Positions 1 to 9,959 of a stretch of DNA of 64,000 nt are shown here, one piece after another. Below the pieces are notes generated by a model. The model saw only the letters and a program-made list of their open reading frames with translations, was not told the origin of the DNA and did not search any database. The DNA comes from Brachypterus glaber. Lineage: Eukaryota; Arthropoda; Insecta; Coleoptera; Kateretidae. The stretch covers positions 29,415,026-29,479,025 of the forward strand of contig OY294048.1 in NCBI GenBank assembly GCA_958510825.1, given 5' to 3'. The translations under genes were made by a program, and so were the position numbers. Each line of letters opens with the position of its first letter. The stretch's first letter is position 1.

Positions 1-68
1 TGTTCATTCATTAGATCAGTGTCAGGCTATATCGATGCCATTGACCACTGAGCTAAATCTCCCATAAA
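1..68 (-). other. tRNA-like box A at window edge
   Basis: On the minus strand the sequence reads GGGAGATTTAGCTCAGTGG, a good match to an RNA polymerase III box A. The D-stem 3' half pairs poorly, and no box B is seen before the window edge. It may be a partial tRNA gene or, more likely, the head of a tRNA-derived SINE. Sequence beyond the edge is needed to decide. Confidence 0.25.
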
Positions 69-178
69 AGTTTACAACCTTTTTTGCATTTCACATATTT
101 TGCTATAAGGTTATTCGTTTCCAAGATATAGAAGAAGATTAGTTCATGAAAATAAACCTTTTAAAAGGTTATTGCAAA

Positions 179-351
179 CAGGGCCGGATTTGGGGGGAAG
201 AGGGAGGATTCCCCGGGGCCCGGGCTCCCGAGGCCGCCCTGCTACGAACATTTTCCGTTTTCTGACATGGGTAAAGCTTTTTTTTTTTCAGAGGCGAGGG
301 GGGCCGGAAATAAAGTTTCCTCGGGGCCCGGACTGGCTCTCTCCAGCCCTG
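179..351. mobile_element. hAT-type MITE (173 bp)
   Basis: The GC-rich block starts CAGGGCCGGA and ends with the near complement TCCAGCCCTG. It is flanked by an 8-bp direct repeat, ATTGCAAA at 171-178 and ATTGCAAC at 352-359 (7 of 8 identical). Eight-base target duplications and CAGGGCCGG-type ends are typical of hAT transposons. It has no transposase, so it is non-autonomous. Open frames across it on both strands are by-products of its GC content. Confidence 0.75.
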
Positions 352-359
352 ATTGCAAC

Positions 360-3300
360 AAAGCAATTCATCATATCAGCCAAGGGTGTGACCCCGCCAG
401 TTTTGTTCGGGGAACTAGGAACTATAAGATATCAAAATTTTAACCAAACCCGCGAAGACATTTGTCAGTTATTTTTAAATATAAATGCTTTAAAATAACT
501 GAATATAACTGAATAATAAGCTTTAAATTTCGAAAAACTATAATGTTATAGGATAGCACAAAATCCATAAAATAATTTATTTTAATTAAAAGCAAAAATT
601 AGATTGAAATATTTTGTTAATAAATTTTTAAAACTTTGTCTATATACGTAAAAAATTTTAAGTTGCAATTTACATACATTTTTTATAGTTTAGTATTTTA
701 AATAAACTTGTAACTAAATTAAATAGCTACGAACTAAAGTTCTATTAACATTAAAATGAAACATCTCCTTTGAATTATTTTATTCCTCAATTGATAATAT
801 TATTTTAATTAAAAGAGAAAATTACATTTAAATACAATATTTAAATTAATTTGTGAAACTTTATATTTAGTTTATACACGTTCAGTTAGTAAAGTTGTAA
901 TCCTTTCAAAACTCTTGTCAATTATGCATTCATTAGACGTGAATAAATTCGTTCTTAAAAAACTATATCTAAACGTTTTCGCTCTTACAAAGTTTCTAGG
1001 GTGCATTCTCGAATTAGAAGTAACAGGTCAAGGCCTCCTGGAAATTAGAAAAATAAAACATTTAGATTTAAAATTACCATTTATTAAAAAAAAAAATTGG
1101 TGAACTTGTTTGGATATTGTTTTATTACAACGTATAAAAGCATACAGTTTATATTTGTAAACTATTGTAAAAAACCATTCACTTGGTTAAAATACCTCAA
1201 CTGAGGTTTCCATCAATGACTTTAATTAAACATTAAATAAAGTTAAAAGTATCACTTATCCGTCTGGGAGTGCAATTTACTGAACGTTGCAAAGCGGAGT
1301 TCAGCCAAACATTCAAGTGTAAAAAATATACTTTCCACAATTTTTTCTACGAGCGGGAGGAAAGTAGTGGTAATATTTTATAATGTGAAAGCTCGCGGAA
1401 CCCATGCGCATCTGCTTTAAACCTGCCCAACGCCAAGCCGTTGGTATTTTTGCGCAAGCATTTCGCGGACTTTCTCATCGTGAAGTATTACATGCATAAA
1501 ATGATAATTATAAACAATTTTAACTATTTTTTCTATAATATATTTATTTATTTATTATTTATTTGCATTATAAAGGTTTATAGGTGATGCCAACATATTT
1601 TTACTGGTAGTAACTATAATTTTAATTACTTCTAATGGCCGATTTAATATTAGGCTGGTAAATGTAATAGAATTATAAAATATTTGTTAACTGAGCAAAC
1701 CAATCAAAGATTTCAACTTCGAAAGACTAAAAACTAAAGATATAACAGGGATTTTACGATCATATTAATAATTTAGATACTACTACGTAATCATAAAAGT
1801 TATAGAAAAATAGTTTTTTTTTTAAGTGGCTTAAATCAAATCTGGTAATAAAAACTTTTAACCCCATACTCCGGATCCCCGGGGGAAATTAATTTTTTTT
1901 TGTATGAAAATTTGGCATGTGTAAATAAAAATGAGAATAATAAAATTGGAATACCACCCCAGCTGGGGTCAATATTTTTAAATTTGAGTGCACCGCTTCT
2001 AAAGTCCAGCGACTTGTAGTTCGATGTGGTATTTTCCAAAAAGCGCTAGAATCTAAGTTAGATATTTGGATTTTAGCGGCTAAATGGCGGTATTCGCAAT
2101 CAATGATATTGTAAAGATATATTTATTTATTTATTTATTTATATTTCTCTGGGGCCTAATTATATATGTTTTATTACCTTGTTCGGTTCTTATAAAAACT
2201 ACAACAAAATTGGAATAGATATTATTTACATTTAGTAGCTACTCTTGTTCATTAATAAAAAAATCAAACAGTTTAGTACAGCAGTTTCAATTTAGACACT
2301 ATCACATATAAAAACAAAACAGTCCCACAGCATTTAAAAATCTTCGAAATAACCAAAAGTGGTGACCAGCGAAATCCAAATAAAATAATTTTCATGATGT
2401 AACGGATAAAGTATTATTTTAAAGGACTTAGGTTAGTAAACCTATTTTTAGGTGTATATTATTATACCTTTAATATTATTATTATACTTAAAATAGATAG
2501 GTTTAATCAAGAAAATTTTCCTAGCTCTTCATTTAAATATCTTAATATTATACAAATTATGAAAAACATTTATTCTGCTAGAAACTATCGCCATCTTAGC
2601 AAATTCACAGATAAGATATTTCGGCAATAACCGGAAATGGTCGTATGTTGTTCCTTTGTCTAACTTGGATTTATTTGAAATGCTGCGATTTATGTGAAAT
2701 TTTGCTCAAAACTCAAATAAAATGCATAAAATAGATTCCAAATTTAATAATATGTATTTCCAATGCATATTATTAGTGGACGTCTCGAAAATTCAGTATA
2801 ATTGACAAGGCTTCTTGTCAAATATACCAAGCTTGTGCAAGGTTTCGTTTGTAGATTAAATATCCAATTTTGGACGAAACTAGGCAAATCATACATCAAT
2901 TTGTAGATAATTTCGTGTAGGTCTGAAAAAGTCTTATATTTGAAATTTGAAAAACCTAGATGGCTTCAAACCTAGCTCGTAGCCATTTTCGCCATCTGGT
3001 TGTTTTCAGTCATTAAGTAACACGATAAACGTCACTAAAACTGCGGAGTGTCACAGAATTGGTTAATACATATCAATAAGCTACATAATTTTGACTAAAA
3101 TAATTTACTTAAATTAATTAAAATTTAATGGATTTAGCTTAATCTATAATAATCAAAAGTAGTTACTGTGGATGCAACTTTTAACTTAACATTTAACTTA
3201 GTTAGCAAGCGTTGCAAAACTGCATTTGTTTATTATGAAAATTTGTGTCTGGAATGCCTTGATCCGATAAACCCAATCCAAACACATGTGTTAAAATTCT

Positions 3301-3509
3301 CACCAAGTTCCACAACCACTTATATGACAGGATTTTCATCTTAAAATATGTTCAGAGAACAAGTCGTCTCGCTTAGCACGACGCGAAAACCTTAAGTGCA
3401 TCGTTGTTATAGAGACCTGCAAAAGGTCATTTTTTACGAGTTTTTTCACTTTTACTTACCTATGCATTTTAGAGGTTTGGTAAAAAAGACTAATGACAAA
3501 ACTGCATTA
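360..3509. other. AT-rich sequence without recognised genes
   Basis: No gene or clear element could be supported here. The stretch is mostly A/T runs and short TTTA repeats (around 1545 and 2130). A somewhat more GC-rich piece at about 1260-1490 holds a small hairpin at 1280-1304 (CTGAAC / GTTCAG arms, 13-nt loop) that shares its loop motif with hairpins elsewhere in the window. The short open frames lack any recognisable domain. Confidence 0.5.
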
Positions 3510-4376
3510 CCATGCACATTTATGTAGCAAAGATGCAAAAACCGATAAATCCATGCTATCCAATACCAAAAAATTAAAAAAACCCTAAAACTGGCAAAAT
3601 GGGTCATATAATATAATGCCTAACTTTCGATATTGTAACTTTTTTCATACTTTTTTATTTTTATTTTTTTTTATTTATCGGTTTTTGCATGAAATCAGAA
3701 ATTTATCGGCTCGTTTATTGCCTGAATTTCTGCAACAGTCACTTACCTTATTTTTTTAATAATGTTGAATTGAAAACAAACCAAATAACACAAAAAAATA
3801 TTTTTATACAATACATACAGATAATGAGACAATTACCAGCTTTATTTTAAATAGATAAACTCAATAATAACCCCCGCGTGGCTTTTACTTTATTGAGTGG
3901 ATAATTATTTATTTTACCCACTCAACCGTTACTTGTCAAATTATTTTCTTGTAAATGTCATTAAAATTTTTAATAAAAATAAGAATTCCTAAGCTATTTA
4001 TTGGATACGGCACTCTAAACCGATATTGCCCTCTCGAAAATTAACCTGCTTGGCTGACGCCTCGCTAGGTTAATTTTCTCATGGGCAATATCTTACTTTA
4101 CCCACTAGTACCATAAATAACTATTATTATCGGTGAAGAATTAAATATGGACAGCCTGTTCCTCTTCATTCAGTTGAAATATAGATTTATAGGTATTTGC
4201 TTGAACTAGTCACTTTAATATACCATTTTAAAGGGGAATCATTGGCTTTTGCTTGTATATGATGCGCTATATCAAGAAAGCGCTAGAAAATTAGTAAGAA
4301 TCGATACTTAGGTCAAGATATGCAAAAAGTGGATTTATCGGTTTTTGCATGTTTGCTCCACATTTGTAGCAATACA
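3510..4376. mobile_element. Inverted-repeat element with a nested repeat
   Basis: Near 3511-3555 the sequence contains GATGCAAAAACCGATAAAT, and near 4330-4376 the inverted counterpart ATTTATCGGTTTTTGCATG. The match continues outward through a GTAGCAA segment. A third copy of the word lies at 3674-3692. The pair is about 0.87 kb apart and encloses the dispersed repeat at 3815-4125, suggesting one element inserted into another. Exact ends and target duplication are unclear. Confidence 0.4.
3815..4125 (+). repeat. Dispersed repeat family B, copy 1
   Basis: The segment runs from the ACATACAGATAATGAGACAA region to the GGTACTAGTGGGTAAA complement. It is repeated in reverse at 22066-22395 and, with an internal deletion, in the same orientation at 49918-50172. 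It contains an internal inverted repeat around TTAACCTGC / GGTTAATTTT that folds a CGAGGCGTCAG-type loop. No coding capacity is seen, so it is probably a non-autonomous DNA element. Confidence 0.6.
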
Positions 4377-4532
4377 TTATGGGGTTAGTTTTCATATTTG
4401 TATATCTTATACGTATATTTACCTACCTAAATAATTATTTAAGCAGTATTTAGTAAATTCTATTTAGAACACTTAAAGATCACAAGAGTTGGTAAAAATA
4501 TTTTTGTTAATCAAATATTTAACACATAAAGG

Positions 4533-5197
4533 ACAATGTTAAAAATCCTCCGATAAAGTGAATTGATAGTATAAAATAGTTATTTTGGTACCAAAATAAC
4601 TGTAAAATACTGCTGCCAACAAAATAACACTTTCCCCTACAGCCCTAGGTTCATTAAAATCAAAAACAAAAAAAAATAAAAAACAAAATTTCTAGTATTT
4701 CAAAAAAAAAAAAATCCAAAAAAGTTTCTTTTTACGTAAAACGAAAAATAAATTGAAAAAAAATATGTTTTTGAAAAAAATTGTTTTTACCCATTTTATC
4801 CTCTTACCCCAAACCGATTTTTACAAAAAACAATCCCAGCCTAGAGCTTTGGATAATCAACCTGTGGTCTAAATTTGAATCCTTTAGTCAGAAGCCTTCT
4901 TGAGTTATAGTGGTCACAAATTTCTCGGACACACAGACAGACAGAATTTTTTTTACGGAAATCATATTTTTTTGATATAAAACGTTCAGAAACGTAAAAA
5001 AAGCAATACATTTTTTTCGATTTTTTTTTACTAAAGCAAGACTTTCCTTGGGGAAAGTAAAATACTTATTTAGCCGAAAATAATCGGTAACATTTTTGAA
5101 ATGTTAATGTTAATTAAAAATTTTTACAGTTATTTTCGGACCAAAATTCAATTCTCTTTTATCGGAGGGAAAAAAATTCGATAATTTTTAACATTGT
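4533..5197. mobile_element. 665-bp inverted-repeat element
   Basis: The ends are ACAATGTTAAAAAT and its complement, with further inverted matches inside (TCCGATAAA and TTTATCGGA; AAAATAACTGTAAAA and its complement). The interior (about 4610-4950) is related to 36837-37150 and carries, in reverse, the microsatellite-linked module with short GTCT-type repeats. No convincing target duplication was found. Confidence 0.5.
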
Positions 5198-5669
5198 ATA
5201 AATTATACAAAAATCCATATTAAGGTAAATACAAATTACTGCAATTATTATTAAGTGATTAATTTATGTAACGTTAACACATATTTAGTAAAATGTGTTC
5301 AACTTAAAAAAAAGTGTAAAATTTACACAACAAATAATATAACACGGTTGTGTGGACCTGAAATAACGATTCGGTGTAAATTGGTTTTAAAATGTGTATT
5401 TTTTTAACAGTGTATTAATTTTAATTAAACTTGCATTAAAAGTTTGGTGGATAATAATAAAAATTCTACTTAAAAAATATTAATATATAAGTCTGAAAAT
5501 GAGCTCCACATTGTAGACAAAACACAGGTGAAAACGTAGGTGTCTTAGATCACAATTGTAATTTTAATTGTAGATTTAACAATAATACCTTAATAAATAA
5601 ATTTAAAAAAACATTACTGTAAATTTACAAAAATATATGTATAATTCACTATTACATATATGATTCATA

Positions 5670-6090
5670 GAGCCTGCGCTAGAATAATATTATACGGTAG
5701 TTCCGAATTTTCAAAAAAAAAATCAAGAATCGTCCTAGAAATAAATTTGTTTCATGTAAAAATAAACAACTTTTTTTCAAATGTCCGTCCGTCTGTTTGT
5801 CTGTTCGTATAATATCACAATTTTTGTGAACATGATAACTCAAGACAGAATAATCCGATCGACTTGAAATTTTTAGGAAAAATCAAGTTCTACTAGGGGA
5901 AGATCCGTATTGTTTTTGAAAGTAATCCCCCCAAAAACAAAAAAGTTATGAGGGGTTAAACTTTTAAAAATCGAAAAAAGCTGAAAGAAAATTCCGATTA
6001 AAGTATTTTTTTCAGGAAATGCAACTTGTTAAGGGATACGATCAAAAAGCAAAGCAAAAAATCTGAGAAATTAAGTAACGCATTTAACTT
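5670..6090 (+). repeat. Microsatellite-linked dispersed repeat, copy 1
   Basis: This about 420-bp block is colinear with 55240-55660. It opens with a GAATAATATTAT segment and GAATTTTCAAAAAAAA, then a short GTCCGTCTGTTTGTCTG tract, then a conserved tail containing GATAACTCAAGA, AATAATCCGATCG, CTTGAAATTTT and AGTAATCCCCCCAAAAAC. Other partial versions of the same tail lie at 8085-8280, 52374-52600 and 57000-57180. No protein domain is evident. Confidence 0.65.
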
Positions 6091-6309
6091 ATGCATCTTA
6101 GGACAGAAAAACCACACGCAGTAAAATTATTTGGATTTATCCGGGTTATCCGTTTACCCGCTACGGGAAATATGTTTCGAATATGTGTGCAAGTGGTAGG
6201 CCCGTTGCAGGCACGCACGCCTTATAACGCTCTTGACCGAAAGAATAGAGCCCGAATGATTCCTCCCCATTTCGTCGGAGACTTTCTTTCATGCGGAAAA
6301 CTGTTATAA
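6091..6309 (+). other. GC-richer stretch with a 72-codon open frame
   Basis: This block is clearly more GC-rich than its surroundings and carries an ATG-started open frame of 72 codons. I do not recognise the predicted peptide, and no domain, signal peptide or membrane segment stands out. It could be a degraded exon, part of an element or chance. It is recorded because its composition differs from both flanks. Confidence 0.2.
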
Positions 6310-6547
6310 TAATTTATGGTACCTACGTACTTCTATTTTTGAGAAATTATTAATAATAAAATAAAGGTAAGTAAGACGACATAATAAAAATATACCATTC
6401 CATTTAAAAAAAGTCAGATGTTACCCACCCCAGGAGGACAGTCCTGTATATTTTAAAATATTTTTAGAATGTGCCTTTTTTAAAACCATACAACTTTTCC
6501 CTTTAAAGTTTTTCTCTAAAGTGTATACTTTACTATATATCGACCGA

Positions 6548-6575
6548 GTCGGTTGAGACACCCTGTATATACTGT
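6548..6575 (-). repeat. Solitary ACAGGGTGTCTCA terminus
   Basis: The minus strand reads TATACAGGGTGTCTCAACC, the type of terminal motif seen at the ends of the foldback at 51153-52147 and, as a second single end, at 58118-58140. Only one end is visible here, so it is probably a truncated element. Confidence 0.4.
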
Positions 6576-6841
6576 AAAAATTTATTTTACATTATTTTCT
6601 ATTAAAGACACGATATATTCTGGGAAAGCACTTTACATTGGCAACAATTTTGACAATTTTAAATTTTTTACATAATGTTTAACTCTGTTCATGTTTTGGG
6701 ATCCCTTCTCACCCTGTCTACACGTAATCTTATATAAAGATGAGTTTTAAAAAGAAATACATACATATAAATATTAAAACATTTTTTCACAGTGAATATA
6801 AAAAGTGAGAAAAAGTCGGAAGAAAAAAGTCGTAATTTGTT

Positions 6842-7015
6842 GAATTTTATATCGACAAGAGACCGACCTTGTCATCGGTGCCGTAATCACGTATTTTTCC
6901 GGTTACAATAATGGCGCGTAGATCCTCCTGCTGGGAATGTTCGACACCATTGGGATTGCACCAAGTATGGTCCTGCTTTTATGATAATGCCCGTACAGCA
7001 GTTTCTTCTAAATAA
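6842..7015 (+). pseudogene. Cysteine-rich fragment, possibly piggyBac transposase C-terminus
   Basis: In the frame ending at TAA 7013-7015, the codons give RIFPVTI, then a CWEC pair, then PLGLH and SCFYD. The pattern (a PV/FP segment, a CxxC pair, a PLxLH box and a later CF) resembles the cysteine-rich end of piggyBac-type transposases. A stop codon sits upstream (in the CCG TAA TCA run), and no longer reading frame is preserved, so it is decayed. An AATAAA overlaps the stop (7011-7016). The identification is from pattern memory only and is weak. Confidence 0.3.
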
Positions 7016-7127
7016 AGTTTTAAAAATATTTCTTTATGTCTCGCAAATATTCCTACCCACATTACATTTGAACACTTAATATATCGATTAGGGTGGAATG
7101 CTACAGTTAGTTAATTTAAAACTCACC

Positions 7128-7318
7128 TACACTGATAAAACAATTTATTTGTGTCAACTAAATAATTAGTCGAATATGGCCAATTAAATTATTTGGTTAT
7201 GAGAACCAAATTTTATTTTTGTCAAATAAACTATTTTGTTCCCATCAATAAATCATTTTGAAATTAAAATATTTGTTTACATGAACTAAATATTTATTTG
7301 ACTCAAATAAAATTTGTT
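7128..7318. mobile_element. Palindromic MITE (family P), truncated copy
   Basis: It starts CACTGATAAAACAATTTATT and runs through GAATATGGCCAATTAAATTA, matching copies at 12697-13270 and 46411-46645. In the full copies both ends read the same motif in opposite orientation. Here the right end is missing and the sequence passes straight into the hairpin at 7319-7448. It has no coding capacity. Confidence 0.6.
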
Positions 7319-7448
7319 ACCCCGATTCCCGCGTTATCAAAGGGTGTAGAGATTTTATATTTTGGCTAACCCCCCTAACAGACCCCCTGTTTGGGGGGTA
7401 GCCAAAACATGAAATCTCTACAGACTTTAATAACGCGGGAAACGGGGT
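7319..7448. mobile_element. 130-bp hairpin element
   Basis: Long complementary arms start ACCCCGATTCCCGCGTTAT and end ATAACGCGGGAAACGGGGT, continuing inward through GTAGAGATTT / AAATCTCTAC and GGCTAACCCCCC / GGGGGGTAGCC. A degraded half-copy occurs at 21535-21580 with the same flanking GTATGAAGTGTATGAATTTT. It is most likely a short palindromic MITE, and the transcript would form a very stable stem. Confidence 0.6.
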
Positions 7449-8059
7449 ATGAAGTGTATGAATTTTAGTACAATTTCCGTTCAGGTATTTTGGCAGCAAG
7501 TCTTTTAAGCAATTTCGATAAAACAAATATGTCACTGAAATCAAAGATAGTTGAAGTATTTATCATACAAATATTGAGCCTTTTAAATAACTTTTGAGAT
7601 CAGGGCTATAGGGCGAAATCTAAATTTGTTTTAAGAACTTCGCTGTGTCTGGCTGTTTTAATTAATTATAATTTGGGATTAGTACGGAATTTTAAAAGTG
7701 TTTTATCATTTTTTATATTCTTATAAATGCATAAGTCAGATAAAATATAATTAGCTAAAAATAGTTTTTGTATGTTCAAATACTACATAATTTTTCATTA
7801 GATTGCTACTTAGTTTAATAAATGACATTTTAGAAATACCCCGCAACACAACGCAACGCAATTAATATAAACAAATCATATAGCTCATTTGTTTTAGAAA
7901 AGTGTAATTTACTAATAAATAAATAATAATAATTTACAGTAAAAATGAAGAAAAGTGGGAAAAATTAAGGGAAAAATTGGTAAATTTCTCCAAAGTTCAG
8001 TTTAGGTTATTTATGTATTTTTAAGGTTATTGCTTTCCCATTTATTTTTTTTATTTTTT

Positions 8060-8300
8060 TTATTTTTGGAAAGAAAAAAAAAATATTGGACGATGGCTCG
8101 GCCGGTCGGTCGGTGGGTGTGTCCGGAAAATCTTGTAAGCACGATAACTTAAGAACACTAATCTAGAGACATTAAATTTCGCATATACAGGTATATGACC
8201 AAAAGTTCTCGCTCGGGATTGTTTTTGGTAATCATTTGGTCTGGGCAAGGGAAGCAAAATACAATATTTTTTCACAAAAATTTCAAAATTGGCATATAGG
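8060..8300 (+). repeat. Microsatellite-linked module, divergent copy
   Basis: A GGTCGGTCGGTGGGTGTGTCCGG tract (given in part) is followed by CACGATAACTTAAGAACACTAA and a GGGATTGTTTTTGGTAATC segment, the same order of parts as in the copies at 5670 and 55240. The open frame on the other strand is a by-product of the simple tract. Confidence 0.5.
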
Positions 8301-9452
8301 GGTTATTAATATTGGATTCGATTTTAGCGGTGGTGTAAACCCCCAAATACCAATTTTTATGTTTATTTGACAAAAATCAGACTTTCTGCCAAAAAATCCT
8401 ATCCCCTGGTCCATAGTGCACTTGAACGTAATAGTATTTAACGTTTACTTTGGAACACGAAAAAAGAAAAAAATTGTCCAAAATCAGAAAATTGTGTACC
8501 CAAGTAGGTTATAAAATATAATACAACTTTTAAAAATATTCGCGTTTGCCTGTTTCACAGTGGGGCAAATTGAATTTGGAAACGTACAAAATTATAAAAA
8601 CTTTTCGAGTCGGCATGGTTCATAAATGCCAAAATTCGCTATATTGGAATCGCTATTTCAAATTTTTAAATTTAAGTTAAAATTACTTTATTATTTTTAA
8701 TTTATTATTTTCAGACTGTAGAGGAAAGTATTATTTTTTAGCGGCAGAATTTTTTATATATTAAACACTAGCACCTGCTTTGTTTTTTTATTTATTTAAT
8801 TTTTAAATCCTGGTGGATTTGGTTTTTCAGTCACAAAAATAATTTATCCAATTTTTGCTCCACCTTAAGACTCACAACTCTATTTTAGGTTTGATTGTTA
8901 TGATCTTACCATACCTTGATAAAATTTTACACGTCTCTATACGGGTTTATACGGGTTCTGCTTAAAAGAAATACACCTTTTATATTGTAAAGAATGCCAA
9001 TGGAAAATGTCATTGTAGTGGCGAGTTCGGAATATTTTTATGGGATACGAGCGGATAAAAATGTCTAATGTTCTTACCGAGACGCGAAATAGAAGTACTC
9101 GTCTTATTTACCACCGTTTTCTACCGTAAAAATCTTATTTTTATGTATAAAACTGGTTTATTTCATTTGATTCCTATTCGATGCAAAATATAAAGAATAC
9201 CTACATATTATATTGTATTTAAACCTTAATTGCATTTTAAAATACGAGTATCCTTGTGAACTATAGACATTCTCTATTAGACTCCACTGGCCGAAACATC
9301 GGCCGAAACTACTTTACTGCGTCTTTTTGCGAGTCTCGTACCTAGTTTCGCAAATCAAACTCGTTCACCAAAGAAGTTCCAGCCTTTGGACACAAATAAC
9401 TATAAATTAAATATAAAACCAACCAAATAACAACAGTAACTGTGCATAGGGT
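8301..9452. other. AT-rich sequence without recognised genes
   Basis: No open reading frame of note and no clear terminal repeat was found. A small GGCCGAAAC direct repeat sits at about 9289-9310. The rest is unremarkable. Confidence 0.5.
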
Positions 9453-9530
9453 AATTGAGGAGCATTATTTCAAAAGTTAACAAATCCTTAACACGTTAAC
9501 TGTTAACTTTTGAAATAATGCTCCTCAATT
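9453..9530. repeat. Perfect 29-bp stem-loop
   Basis: Positions 9453-9481 and 9502-9530 are exact reverse complements over 29 bases, separated by a 20-nt loop that itself contains GTTAACT. The structure is 78 nt. It may be a small palindromic MITE or an RNA hairpin (miRNA-precursor size). No second copy was noticed in the window. Confidence 0.7.
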
Positions 9531-9763
9531 ATGCGCCCAAGAGTCCAACCAACCTTATTTTAAACGAAATAATAAAGAAAATCTTTGTTAAACTTTAAGC
9601 GTTAAGTAATAATCAAATAACGCCTTATGGTACCATGGTATGATCACAAATTTTATAATTTTCTCTTGGTATTTTAATATTACAGGTCCACAGAATCAAG
9701 TTTAGCGGCATTTAAAAGATTTTTAGCCTGCCGTAATATTAGAGTAACCCCTTAGTCAAGTTA

Positions 9764-9860
9764 GGGAACGTTCAAGTATTACGTAACGCAAATTTTTATC
9801 ATTTTGAACCCCCAACCCACTCCCTGTAACGCTATTTTCCTATACTATTAACATGGGCTT
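9764..9860 (+). repeat. GGGAACGTTCAAG dispersed repeat, copy 1
   Basis: The word AGGGAACGTTCAAGTATTACG is shared with 48426-48446 and, inverted, with 21593-21612. Downstream text around TGTAACGCTATTTTCCTATA also matches the 48.5-kb copy. It is a short non-coding repeat family. Confidence 0.55.
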
Positions 9861-9959
9861 AACACTCCAAAATTGGTTGGTATTAGAATTAAGCCGGTTT
9901 TAAGTAAAATTTAGTTAAAACGATTAGATTTATTATTTATTAGAGCAGGAGAAGCCCTG

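Noticed and set aside
1..68. Functional tRNA gene
   Set aside because: The box A is good, but the D-stem is poor and the rest is outside the window, so it is listed only as a low-confidence tRNA-like head.
172..498. 108-codon open frame at the left end
   Set aside because: It runs across the hAT MITE and into AT-rich flank, and has no domain or homologous feature.
9280..9315. GGCCGAAACATCGGCCGAAAC as a hammerhead ribozyme
   Set aside because: It lacks the CUGANGA box and a stem II; only the GAAAC word matches.
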